In this document: one piece after another, positions 33,727 to 42,869 of the stretch | Numbering within the stretch: position 1 is the stretch's first letter | How the letters are laid out: each line of letters begins with the position of its first letter | From: Parapedobacter koreensis | Lineage (GTDB): Bacteria; Bacteroidota; Bacteroidia; Sphingobacteriales; Sphingobacteriaceae | Assembly: GCF_900109365.1 (NCBI RefSeq) | Contig: NZ_FNZR01000002.1 | Coordinates: forward strand, 1 to 64,000 | DNA: 64,000 bases | Reading direction: 5' to 3' | The notes under the pieces: model-generated | What the model saw: only the letters and a program-made list of their open reading frames with translations | Databases searched by the model: none | What the model was told of the DNA's origin: nothing | Made by a program: the position numbers and the translations under genes

Positions 33727-34257
33727 CTAAACATCGAGTATCTCTTTTGTTCCAAAAGGATAACAATAGAACCGCTTTCGTAATTTAATTTTACTTTCCT
33801 CCAAAGGCAAATCCATATTGGGAACCAAAAGGCTTGTCACCACAAACTGCTGCCCATTTTTCAAATGAATAACCGAATAGTTGTAATTATCCCAAGGCAT
33901 CCATTGATAAGTAATGCCAGCAAGCGCAAATGATTTGTTTCGTTCTACTAATTTAATATCGTCAAAAGCAAAACCGTATCTCTCCCCTCTTATACAGATT
34001 GTTATCTGGCGTTCCGAAGGGTTATAATAAAATATCCGTCCTTCATTTAGCCAATAATACGTCAAATGAATCGTCACTTGAGGAATAAAAAATAGAAGAA
34101 ATGCAGAAAAACAAACCAAAACATACAAATTAAAGTCCTCTTCGCCATATTTATACCTTAAATAAAAAGGCATTAGGGAAAAACCAACCAATGCAAATAA
34201 AATAGTCCAAGCATTCTTGATATGATTGGTTAATAAAATCTTATAAGTATAAGTCAT
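33727..34257 (-). CDS. two-TM immunity protein candidate for the orphan RHS tip
   Basis: 176 aa. Two transmembrane helices (about 17-33, TILFALVGFSLMPFYLR; about 45-68, LVCFSAFLLFFIPQVTIHLT) precede a cytosolic PH/YcxB-like beta domain (GRIFYYNPSERQITICIRGE, DIKLVERNKSFALAGITYQW). Its ATG is 1 bp after the stop of the orphan tip frame. Membrane-embedded immunity proteins commonly neutralise membrane-active toxins, which fits the glycine-rich hydrophobic tip. AT-rich like the tip. Confidence 0.6.
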   Translation of the reverse strand: MTYTYKILLTNHIKNAWTILFALVGFSLMPFYLRYKYGEEDFNLYVLVCFSAFLLFFIPQVTIHLTYYWLNEGRIFYYNPSERQITICIRGERYGFAFDDIKLVERNKSFALAGITYQWMPWDNYNYSVIHLKNGQQFVVTSLLVPNMDLPLEESKIKLRKRFYCYPFGTKEILDV

Positions 34258-34258
34258 C

Positions 34259-34987
34259 TTATCGCTTTAAATTCAACCATCCGTTAATTAAGGATCTATA
34301 AAACTGATTAAAACTTGAACGCATTTGGGGGGCAGCGATATCATATGTTTTTTCAAACACATATGCTTCTGTCCCAACCAAAATACCCAGTGGGCCAGCC
34401 CCTCTTATGAAACCCATTCCCAACGAGATGCCTCCTCCCGTTATCCGGTATCCAAATCGAGATGCACTTAAATCTCCTTTATACACTCCAATACCATCAT
34501 CAATCGCTGATAATATCCCCATTACTGTGCCTCCAAAGGCAAAACCTTTCCCTATTTGACCGATGGCAGTCATTGGAGCCGAGGCCGAGGTCATTCCTTG
34601 TTGTCCAAATAACGACAAATTACGACCCGTTAAAAGATAGTTACCATTTAAACCTCTACGGTATCCCTGCTTATACAAGTCAGTACTTAGATACTTGTCC
34701 CAAGAATTGGCACCAAGCTCCATTATTCCTAACCCAACACCTACCTCACCTAAATAATCCCCTATACTTAATCCTTGATTTGATTCTTTTGTCTTGCTAG
34801 GCCGATCATCACCCGACACGCTACTTTCAAATCCATCGTTGTGTTTCAGGAAGTCGCCTACATATTCCCATGATACCTCTTTTCCGTCTTCTTCCTCGTA
34901 TTGACCTGTATCCCAGTTGTAACGGGGAGCCATCCCGTCCGGGTCGATAAAACGCATCGGATTATTGAACGCATAGTTATACGGACT
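34259..34987 (-). pseudogene. orphan RHS toxin-tip cassette
   Basis: Begins with the RHS core end (SPYNYAFNNPMRFIDPDGMA) and linker (RYNWDTGQYEEEDGKEVSWE), nearly identical to the intact RHS gene over about 180 bp. It then switches to a distinct tip of ~175 residues that is glycine-rich and hydrophobic (GVGLGIMELGANSWDKYL, GGGISLGMGFIRGAGPLGIL), suggesting a membrane-active toxin. Upstream the frame hits a stop, and there is no signal or ribosome site, so it is silent unless recombined onto an RHS body. Its own immunity gene follows by 1 bp. Confidence 0.75.
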
Positions 34988-35013
34988 GTACCTCTTTAAC
35001 AGACAACTTCATT

Positions 35014-35379
35014 CTATTTTATATTTCTCATAAGAGGTGTTATTCGAAAAAGATTCTCTTCTACTTCATTACTCAATGACCAATAGTCTATCAAGTCAAT
35101 AAAAATTATCCTTTCAGATTCTAATATTGATTTGATTTCGTTCCATCTATCATCAATTTCCAAATTATTCTCATTTAGTAAATCATCATAAGAAGAAAGA
35201 ATAAGGGACATTACTGCTACTTTCTTATCATCACACAAATGACTTTCTTTATAGAACTTAATAAATTCATCAATCCTCTTAGAATTAGCCATTTCAATAT
35301 CCCAATCTTGTTCTATACCTGTAAAAGGTAGTAATAATTCCTTACTAAGTTGTTTAATTATTTCTTTTTTCAATATCAT
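35014..35379 (-). CDS. probable immunity protein of the second RHS toxin
   Basis: 121 aa, soluble, helical and acidic (KEIIKQLSKELLLPFTGIEQ, SLILSSYDDLLNENNLEIDD). No signal peptide, so it acts in the cytoplasm, as expected against an RNase-like tip. The ATG is 10 bp after the RHS stop, and composition is AT-rich like the tip. No immunity family was recognised; the role is assigned by position. Confidence 0.65.
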   Translation of the reverse strand: MILKKEIIKQLSKELLLPFTGIEQDWDIEMANSKRIDEFIKFYKESHLCDDKKVAVMSLILSSYDDLLNENNLEIDDRWNEIKSILESERIIFIDLIDYWSLSNEVEENLFRITPLMRNIK

Positions 35380-35389
35380 AAGGTGAAAA

Positions 35390-38300
35390 TTAAGGGACTA
35401 ATGGATAAGCTGTTTTAACTCCGCCACCACCTGGGACAAGTCGTATATGAGTAGCAGCTTTAAATGTTCCGTCTGGCATAATAATCCTTGCCGGAAAACC
35501 TTTAGGAATAGGAATATTCACAGCTCCATTTGCTGTTTTACCTACATTGTCTAAAATAAATTGAGCTGCTTTCTGATTATCCAAGAATTGACCTTGTGCC
35601 ATACCAGAACCTTTTGCTCTGTTAATCAAAAAATTTGTCATACCATCTCCGTGAGTAGTAAATGTATGCCCAAAAGTTTTTTTGGCTAACTGTATTCCCC
35701 CATTTGCGGCATTCCTATTAAGAAACTTAACAAAGAAATTTGAAGCTGTAGAAGCAAGCCGACTTCCATAGCCGAATGTAAAAGCCTCCGCCAAACCATA
35801 CCCAAAATCTGCTGTTGCTCCTACTAAATCTCCATTGTTGAGCTTATCGCCGCTCCTTAACGCTGGACCAACAACCGGTATCCCATCCACAAAATCTTTG
35901 CCCGCTTGTTTCCAGCCAGACCCAGATTTCTTCCCCGGAGGGTCATCAGCCGACACGCTGCTTTCAAATCCATCATTGTGTTTCAGGAAGTCGCCTACAT
36001 ATTCCCATGATACCTCTTTTCCGTCTTCCTCCTCGTATTGACCTGTATCCCAGTTGTAACGGGGAGCCATCCCATCCGGGTCGATAAAACGCATCGGATT
36101 ATTGAACGCATAGTTATACGGCGAATGCCTACGCATCTGCTCCGCCATCGGATCCACCGTTCCCCACCTGCCAATGACCGGGTCATAGAACCGTGCGCCG
36201 TAGTCGTAATACCCTGAGACCTCCTGAAGCTCCTTGCCGTTGTAAAGATAGCGATTCTTCGGCGAACTCGTCGCTCCACCGGAATGCGAATAGCCAAAGG
36301 GGTAGTAGTCCGTGGCGAACGTCTCCGTACCCGTGGCCGATGCCCGGAATCCCGAACGCGTATTGCCCAAGTGGTCGCGTATCAGGTACTCATAGGCACC
36401 AGTGGGCAGGATGCGCCCCTCCTCCATTTGGATAAGGCTCGCCGAACCGCCCTGCCATTCGATACCGTCGATGTAGTCCGTGGTGATGCCTCCAAGCGTG
36501 GATTGCAGCTTCCGCCCCGTGGCATCGTAGACGTAGCTGCCCGCACCGGAGATGCTCACCGGAAGGTTCAGGTGGTTGTACGCCAACGTGCGGTTTGCAC
36601 GCCCGTCGCGTGTCGTGTTGCCATTGCTGTCATACAGATAGGTCGTACCTACCCCGGTAATCCGGTTCAGCCGGCTGGTACCGACGGGGCTGTATTCGTA
36701 GGCCATCGCTGCGCCATCCCGCGTCAGCCCCTGGATATTGCCCATCACGTCGTAGGTGATCGCTTCACTCCGGTTGTTGCTGCCAGAACCCGCCAGCAGC
36801 CTGTTCACCTTGTCATACGTATACGTGTAATGCTGCGTCCCGGACGTACCGTGCTGCCAAGCCTGCCTGCTGATATTCCCGTTGAACTGCCGGTTGGCTG
36901 TGGTATCCTCGTACCGGAGCAATTGTTTGAAATGCCCGGAATGGGTATAGCGCAGCCAACCCCGTGGATGGTAGCTGTATGTGACCGTCTGCCCGAACGT
37001 ACTGCCCCCGTTTATGCTGTGCAGTCCTTTCGTGCGCAGCTGCCCCACCTCGTTGTAGCCGTTTCTGGAGACGAGTGTCCGTGCACCGGTATTGAACGTC
37101 TTCCACGTATTCACCAGCCGCTCCCGATGGTCGTATTCGTATTCCGTCGTAATCGTCATTTGCGGCGTGCCGGTATTGGTGGTGTGGTGTTTCCTCGTTT
37201 CCTTCTTCACCTGGCCGCTGAACGTGTACTCCCTGGTGATGTCATCGAATTTCGTGGAGGAGGTACCGCCATTAAGGTAATGCTGCCTCCACTCCCGCAC
37301 CACGTTGCCCTTGTCATCGTAATAGTATACCGTCCAGAGATAAACAGCAGGGCTCACACCCAGCACCTTCACCTTGCTCGCCACCAGTCGGCCATGTACC
37401 AGCTTGCTGTAGCTCCCCGACTGGTTGTGCGGCAGGGATGGGATGCCTGCATAGTCATCGTAATAGTATACCTCCAACGCGTCCATATCCCCCGTGTTCT
37501 GCGGTATCACTTGGTTTGTGTAGCCATGGAAGTGCCCGCTTGCCGTCGAGCGCCCCTCCCACTGCTGGGGCTGGGCATCTACCAGCCCTTGGATGGATAC
37601 GCGATCCAGCACGCGATTGCGCTCCACGCCCTTGATGACCAGCCGACCCTGCCCATCGTACTTGTGGAAGGTATGGTATTGCCCCGGTGTAAAGCCAGAA
37701 ATGGTCTCCGACTGCTGCCGCGCATCCTGGTGGAATATCACCCATCCTGCAGGGTTATATACGTAATTTTCGGAGCCACGGGCGGGAATACGCTTCTGCA
37801 CTACACGGCCGCGCATATCGTATACGTATTGGTAAGCATGATTGTTCAACTCGGTAGTTGTGGGTGCTGTATTTCCTGTACGGTCGGGATTGATACTTGG
37901 GGGCAGCACGTAGGTCATGTTGCCATGGTCATCATACACATAATAGGTGCTCAACAACTTATTGGACTCGAACGTACGCCGGAGTACCATCCGTCCCTGC
38001 TTGTCGGTGTATTCTTCTACTGTGCCATTGCGCCCATCGGCGGATGTCCAATTTTCGTCTTTGGTGATAGTCACATGCAATTGTCCCGCGCCATATGTGT
38101 TACTGATGGTAAGGGTGGGCACTAAAGATGCACTGAGTGTGACCCCATAACGCGCCACCTGCTTGGTACGGCTGATGTTGGAATAAACGGTATCATTATT
38201 TACCGCATATTCGGTACGCACAGCACGGCCAGCGGTGGCTGTACGTGTACCCGGCTGATAGGCTGCACCGGGGAAGCCTTGATCACGGACCCGATTTAGC

Positions 38301-38914
38301 GGCGAGGGCTCGAACACCGTCCGGCTACGGGCATAGGCATGGGCGGTCTGTCCCAGCGGGACAGTCGACGTACTGGAATAATAGCTATTCTGCTGCGTCA
38401 CTGCATTGGCTTTAAAGGCACCTCCTGCGCCAGTCTCCGTTGCATAAGGCAGGTATTGGTATTCTTCCCTGCCATAGCCATCGTAGGCAATGGGCGTCAC
38501 CAAATCCTTAAAACCGTCGCCTCCCGAGGCCTTCACCTCCACGGCCTGCGAGGGACGCCCGAGCCCATCATAATACGTGATGTCCCGCATGGCCTGTGCC
38601 GAAGTAGGTGATGCCACAGGTGCGTCAAGGGGTGAAAAATAGCGTGTGGTCTGCACGTAGTTTTGGTTGGCACTGGCCCCATTGCCCAGTGAGGTTGTCC
38701 CCGTGATAAATACGCGCAGCGTACTTCCTACAGGCGCGTGGAAGCCCGGTAATAGCCGCACGCTTTGCGTGCCGCTCAACTCGGTCTGCCCCGAATAGCT
38801 GCTGTACGTCGGGTTGGCCGCCTGGCCGTATGATAAGCCCGCATGCAGACTGGATACCAGTGCAATGCAGAACGAAATTAGTTTCATCGTATGGTTTATA
38901 TATTTGTTTGCCAT
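35390..38914 (-). CDS. DUF6443/RHS repeat polymorphic toxin, second copy
   Basis: 1174 aa from the ATG at 38914, chosen for the GGAGG six bases upstream; an ATG at 38926 overlaps the previous stop (TAATG). Signal segment ISFCIALVSSLHAGLSYGQ, DUF6443 region (NQNYVQTTRYFSPLDAP, MRDITYYDGLGRPSQAVE), YD repeats, core YLYNGKELQEVSGYYDYGAR and an IDPDGMA junction near 945. The tip (~225 aa) has a linker, a hydrophobic segment and a terminal domain (KTFGHTFTTHGDGMTNFLIN, THIRLVPGGGGVKTAYPLVP) that resembles CdiA/RHS RNase tips of the BECR type. The exact family is unsettled. Tip DNA is AT-rich; the body is GC-richer. Confidence 0.88.
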   Translation of the reverse strand: MANKYINHTMKLISFCIALVSSLHAGLSYGQAANPTYSSYSGQTELSGTQSVRLLPGFHAPVGSTLRVFITGTTSLGNGASANQNYVQTTRYFSPLDAPVASPTSAQAMRDITYYDGLGRPSQAVEVKASGGDGFKDLVTPIAYDGYGREEYQYLPYATETGAGGAFKANAVTQQNSYYSSTSTVPLGQTAHAYARSRTVFEPSPLNRVRDQGFPGAAYQPGTRTATAGRAVRTEYAVNNDTVYSNISRTKQVARYGVTLSASLVPTLTISNTYGAGQLHVTITKDENWTSADGRNGTVEEYTDKQGRMVLRRTFESNKLLSTYYVYDDHGNMTYVLPPSINPDRTGNTAPTTTELNNHAYQYVYDMRGRVVQKRIPARGSENYVYNPAGWVIFHQDARQQSETISGFTPGQYHTFHKYDGQGRLVIKGVERNRVLDRVSIQGLVDAQPQQWEGRSTASGHFHGYTNQVIPQNTGDMDALEVYYYDDYAGIPSLPHNQSGSYSKLVHGRLVASKVKVLGVSPAVYLWTVYYYDDKGNVVREWRQHYLNGGTSSTKFDDITREYTFSGQVKKETRKHHTTNTGTPQMTITTEYEYDHRERLVNTWKTFNTGARTLVSRNGYNEVGQLRTKGLHSINGGSTFGQTVTYSYHPRGWLRYTHSGHFKQLLRYEDTTANRQFNGNISRQAWQHGTSGTQHYTYTYDKVNRLLAGSGSNNRSEAITYDVMGNIQGLTRDGAAMAYEYSPVGTSRLNRITGVGTTYLYDSNGNTTRDGRANRTLAYNHLNLPVSISGAGSYVYDATGRKLQSTLGGITTDYIDGIEWQGGSASLIQMEEGRILPTGAYEYLIRDHLGNTRSGFRASATGTETFATDYYPFGYSHSGGATSSPKNRYLYNGKELQEVSGYYDYGARFYDPVIGRWGTVDPMAEQMRRHSPYNYAFNNPMRFIDPDGMAPRYNWDTGQYEEEDGKEVSWEYVGDFLKHNDGFESSVSADDPPGKKSGSGWKQAGKDFVDGIPVVGPALRSGDKLNNGDLVGATADFGYGLAEAFTFGYGSRLASTASNFFVKFLNRNAANGGIQLAKKTFGHTFTTHGDGMTNFLINRAKGSGMAQGQFLDNQKAAQFILDNVGKTANGAVNIPIPKGFPARIIMPDGTFKAATHIRLVPGGGGVKTAYPLVP

Positions 38915-38925
38915 GATGCCCTCCA

Positions 38926-41900
38926 TTAGTTTGTCCGGTACTTGTATTGGTAATCCTCCACGACCTTACCCGCAAGGTCACGCACGATGCTGAGCCGGCC
39001 AAAGCCGTCATACGCATAGTAAAATATGTTGCCCGAGGCATCCGTATGACTGGTCATCCCCAGCAAAGGGTCATAAGTGTAGGTATCAAGTCCGGCATCA
39101 ACAGGGTGTAGGCGGATATCATCGATGGACACCGTACCCGACGTCACACCAAGGACCAATGTGGACGTGCCCGAAACCCGGTGGCGGTAGTTTTTCCATA
39201 CGCCCTTTGTCCGGGCCTGCACAGCCGCGGTGACCGTACCGCCGGTAATGGACGGCATTGGTGAGCCGTCTTTGACCCAGTATGACAAAATATAAGCCTT
39301 GCCGGTACTTAACCCGTACTTCGTGATCTTGGAGCTCTGGCTGCTGCTGAGCGTCCCGATACGCCTGCCTGTGGGTGCCGAAGCGTCAACGGGTGTGCTC
39401 ACATTTACCAATGAAAGGTTGGATTCATTAAATTCGAATCCCACATAAGCGATATCATATTCCCCGGCATTATGCCCTTCTGCTATCACGTACTGGCCAT
39501 TATAGCCCCACAAATAGCTGGTGGGCGCGGCCTTCTCGACGGCAGCCGTGAGGACGCGACCGCGATTGTTGTAAGCGCTGTACCGAAGCTGGGTGTCTTC
39601 TGCCAACGTGCGCTTCTTGGTGACCACCGTCTGCGGCGCATATATACCGGAAAAGGGCTGGTAATAGTTCGTACGGAGCAAATCCAACTGGGTGGTGCCT
39701 TGTAGAGATACCTGCTCAATTACCGGGGCGATGATGTTTTTAGTGGTCATACCTGCATATACACCATTCGGATCACGGCCTGCGGATACCATATCGGGAG
39801 GATAGGTATAGCGCGTGATCTGCTTAAGGCCCCGGCTATCCGTCAGCGTGTCGGTCTTCCTGTAAAATAGGGATGCGTGGTAGCTATGTCCCAATATCCG
39901 CTGATATGAACCAGTCGGTTCGTATAGCGTCTCGGTTGTACGGACGAGCTCCATCCTGCCGGCAGGGGGGTAATAGTCCCGCATAAAAAAATAGAGCGGT
40001 GGTGCCAACGGCGTAAATACATAATCCACTTGGCCGGATGGGATAAGGAATTTGACGGGCATAAGGACTATCGATCGGAACCGTTGCATGCGTGCCGGAT
40101 CGGCTGTATAGTTGTGCAGCACCTGGCGGTATTCGTTGACCGTACGCTTGACTAAGGTATTGCTGCTGTTGTAAACATCTTCTTGCTTAAGAAGCCCGGA
40201 GCTCCAGTTCTTCTGATCGGGCGGTGTAATTGGCATGGTGATGCCAATCACCGGCTGGTTGGTCGTGAAGGTACTCACCGTATAGCCATTGGCGACACCA
40301 TTCGCCGTGCGCTTCTCGACCACGCGCTCATAAACTACCGGACTGCCACCACCATAGACCAATTCATGGACCGATGAACTGCTCCGCACGATATATTCAA
40401 TCGCTGGATTATAGGGTTCGTTTGTAGGCACTTCCCATCCCTGCTGCCGGTAATCGTAGGTGACTTTGTACGTATACGTGGGATACACGCCCAACATGCC
40501 GGAAGACGTGGTACCATTGGGCATCACGTATTCATATTCCTTTACTTGTACAGGAGTAGTGGAAACCCCGTCATAATCCGATATCTTTTTTACTCGCAGC
40601 CCGCCTACATATTGCTGGATGTGTGAGTAGGTATTGCCGCCTACGGTAAACTGTTTGTTCATCCAGGAATGGTTGGCCCGGTTGGCCTCCATCTCGAATA
40701 TGGTGTATCCGCCTGTTGGATAAGTTATCTGCTGCAATGAGCCGACCTTCACATACGTGGGATTCGTATCGCGGTTGACACCGGGCATCTCAAAATACGG
40801 CCCCATCCCATTGGGGAAAACCTCCCGGGGAATTTGGTCGCCCATGAATCCGGGGCCGACATAATATCCCCAATGGTCCGTCCCTGATTCATACTGGGGC
40901 AGCTGACCGCTGGTAAAGTACTGGAGTACATACGGCCTGTCTGCGGTCTCCGACGTACCTTGGAAGGGCACGACCTGCTTCAGCGTGGCCCGGCCAAGTG
41001 AATAATCTTGGGTAAGGCGAAAACCGCGCCTGTTGTTGCCATCGTTGATTGTAATTTTGTTGAGCAAATAATCCCCCGGCAGGTCGGTACGCTGCGTGGT
41101 ACTGTAAGCGAAGTCTATCCAGACTCCATCCGGAAAAGTAACTTTTTTTAACCGCTTGCCACTTATCGCCTGAGCACTGGATCCTGAGCCGCTGATTTCG
41201 CCAAACTGCATAGAGGTTCGTTGATACCGGGTGTAGCCTGAGCTGGTGATGTAATTGTTGATACCGGTATTGTCATACTCAAACACGACTTTGTCCGCAC
41301 CATTGGGCGCAATGATTTCGGAGATGTACCAAGCGGTGGTAAAATGCTTGCTACCGGTCCATACTGCTCCCAACACCGTAGCCATCTCCGGAGCGGCAAA
41401 TACATACGTAAAGCCAGATTCATCTACAATGGTAATCCTGTTGATGGCCGTCTGGCCGTTTACCGTGCCTACCTGTTTGCTTATCCGAAGCCGCTCGGTG
41501 ACGTTCATCAGCGTGTCGTTGTTTTTACCGAAGTGAAACTGGCCTGTACGGCCACCAAAGTTGAAGGAAAACAAATCCAGTTGACCATCGCGTACTCCGG
41601 CCGCTATGTTGTTGAACGGTCGAAACGCGACGTTTGCTGGTGAATTGCCGTCAAACTCATTTGTGGGCATAGCGACCGCCCAATAGCCATTTGCGGGTGT
41701 TTCATCAGCGATGCCCCTCACGGTGCGTGTCACCGCTCCGCCTGCATTGAGCGCCCAGCCCAGCCCGACATTTGAAGCCCGCTCCTTGACCCGTATCCCG
41801 CCAGCGTGGTAATCCAGCGAGACAGCTACTGAAAGCCCCCCGCTCTGGGCCTTATAAGTATAGATAGGAATACCGACACGGGGTAATCCTGTGGCCAGAC

Positions 41901-42060
41901 TCACGGGCATATCCCCAAACTTGGTCAGCGCCGCGGCGTTGGGCGATGGTGGGGTCACCTCGATCAGCTTGGGTGGGCTGGTCTGTGCAGAAATGAAAGT
42001 GACATACAACAGACAGATCATAGAAAGTAATGTTCTCATTTTGGTTCGTTTTAAAGGCAT
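38926..42060 (-). CDS. RHS-partner protein, second copy
   Basis: 1044 aa with a signal peptide (LLSMICLLYVTFISAQ). It shares the layout of 5411-8776: PVSLATGLPRVGIPIYTYKA and SLDYHAGGIRVKERASNVGL near the start, YD repeats at the end (YYAYDGFGRLSIVRDLAGKV). A carbohydrate-binding-like insert (about 900-1000, GKAYILSYWVKDG) is present here. The stop is coupled to the RHS gene. Probably the TcB-like half of the toxin cage; first gene of the operon downstream of element copy 4. Confidence 0.75.
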   Translation of the reverse strand: MPLKRTKMRTLLSMICLLYVTFISAQTSPPKLIEVTPPSPNAAALTKFGDMPVSLATGLPRVGIPIYTYKAQSGGLSVAVSLDYHAGGIRVKERASNVGLGWALNAGGAVTRTVRGIADETPANGYWAVAMPTNEFDGNSPANVAFRPFNNIAAGVRDGQLDLFSFNFGGRTGQFHFGKNNDTLMNVTERLRISKQVGTVNGQTAINRITIVDESGFTYVFAAPEMATVLGAVWTGSKHFTTAWYISEIIAPNGADKVVFEYDNTGINNYITSSGYTRYQRTSMQFGEISGSGSSAQAISGKRLKKVTFPDGVWIDFAYSTTQRTDLPGDYLLNKITINDGNNRRGFRLTQDYSLGRATLKQVVPFQGTSETADRPYVLQYFTSGQLPQYESGTDHWGYYVGPGFMGDQIPREVFPNGMGPYFEMPGVNRDTNPTYVKVGSLQQITYPTGGYTIFEMEANRANHSWMNKQFTVGGNTYSHIQQYVGGLRVKKISDYDGVSTTPVQVKEYEYVMPNGTTSSGMLGVYPTYTYKVTYDYRQQGWEVPTNEPYNPAIEYIVRSSSSVHELVYGGGSPVVYERVVEKRTANGVANGYTVSTFTTNQPVIGITMPITPPDQKNWSSGLLKQEDVYNSSNTLVKRTVNEYRQVLHNYTADPARMQRFRSIVLMPVKFLIPSGQVDYVFTPLAPPLYFFMRDYYPPAGRMELVRTTETLYEPTGSYQRILGHSYHASLFYRKTDTLTDSRGLKQITRYTYPPDMVSAGRDPNGVYAGMTTKNIIAPVIEQVSLQGTTQLDLLRTNYYQPFSGIYAPQTVVTKKRTLAEDTQLRYSAYNNRGRVLTAAVEKAAPTSYLWGYNGQYVIAEGHNAGEYDIAYVGFEFNESNLSLVNVSTPVDASAPTGRRIGTLSSSQSSKITKYGLSTGKAYILSYWVKDGSPMPSITGGTVTAAVQARTKGVWKNYRHRVSGTSTLVLGVTSGTVSIDDIRLHPVDAGLDTYTYDPLLGMTSHTDASGNIFYYAYDGFGRLSIVRDLAGKVVEDYQYKYRTN

Positions 42061-42100
42061 TATTGGTTTGTTTATATTATGCTACCTATTTCATGTCGTA

Positions 42101-42188
42101 AAGCTAAGCAGCGAATCGATTGCCTATGATTCGTTTTGGCTATAAATTTGATAGGCATAGGCTATAAATTTGATAAGCTACGCCTATC
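42101..42188. promoter_or_regulatory. shared intergenic element, copy 4 of 5
   Basis: Almost identical to copy 3 (CGAATC/GATTCG inverted repeat and two TATAAATTTGATA repeats 22 bp apart). It starts 41 bp upstream of the RHS-partner gene and its far end overlaps the last codons of the XRE gene at 42184-42588. Confidence 0.62.
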
Positions 42189-42588
42189 GCTGGCCATTCG
42201 CTGGCGGCCGCCCACCCATTGGTAGCCTGCGTTTTTTTCTCTTTCTCATCCCCTTCGATTCCAGCTCCTTGATGCGCTTGATGTAGAAGTCTGTAATCGT
42301 TTGGTAATTCAGAATTTGCTCCTGTAGCGCCTTGTTCGCTTCACTCAACCGTTCGTAATCATCATTCAGCTTGGCGTCTTCTACATAGAAAAGCTGCACC
42401 GCAACGTCATAAAATTTGGCCAATACATACAACTGGCTTGCCGAGATTCGGGTATGCCCCGTTTCCATCTGGTTGTAGGAAGGTTGCGTGATGGATAATA
42501 CCAGCGCTATATGACGTTGGGGATACCGCTTTGCAGCCCTGAATTTGATAAGGTTTGTCCGAATGATTGCATCAATCCGTTTAGGCAT
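42184..42588 (-). CDS. XRE family regulator with C-terminal coiled coil
   Basis: 134 aa. XRE HTH over residues about 8-65 (NLIKFRAAKRYPQRHIALVL, SYNQMETGHTRISASQLYVL, AKFYDVAVQLF). A coiled coil follows (YERLSEANKALQEQILNYQ) and a very basic tail (GMRKRKKRRLPMGGRPP). The gene stops inside shared element copy 4 and runs in the same direction as the RHS operon behind it. It is a candidate regulator of the element, with the LytTR protein as the alternative. Confidence 0.85.
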   Translation of the reverse strand: MPKRIDAIIRTNLIKFRAAKRYPQRHIALVLSITQPSYNQMETGHTRISASQLYVLAKFYDVAVQLFYVEDAKLNDDYERLSEANKALQEQILNYQTITDFYIKRIKELESKGMRKRKKRRLPMGGRPPANGQR

Positions 42589-42824
42589 AGTATGTAAATT
42601 TGATTGACTACGATTAAGGTTTTTCAGGCTCAGGCTATGCTTTGTTTATGTTTTTCAATTAGAAACTGCCGCTATGCCAATGGTTTTTAATGTTGGTAGA
42701 TTCATCCATTGACGGCTTCTGTGATGATGATTAAATGGGTTTAGCACGATTAAAGATCAGGGTTGAAGTATTCATAGATAACGCTTTTTTTTAAAAACAA
42801 ACTTATCGCTCCGCATGAACAAAC

Positions 42825-42851
42825 GCAATACCCATTTTGGTGTATTTTGCA
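42825..42851 (+). repeat. 27-bp direct repeat, left copy, flanking the GspE operon
   Basis: GCAATACCCATTTTGGTGTA followed by TTTTGCA. An almost identical copy is at 45297-45324. Each has an imperfect AATACC/GGTGTATT dyad. The left copy lies 19 bp beyond the gspE stop. Confidence 0.7.
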
Positions 42852-42869
42852 CTTTTGTGAATGGTAATC

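Noticed and set aside
36284-38125. 613-codon plus-strand frame opposite RHS2
   Set aside because: Same artefact: mirror of the repeat codon pattern, no recognisable domain.
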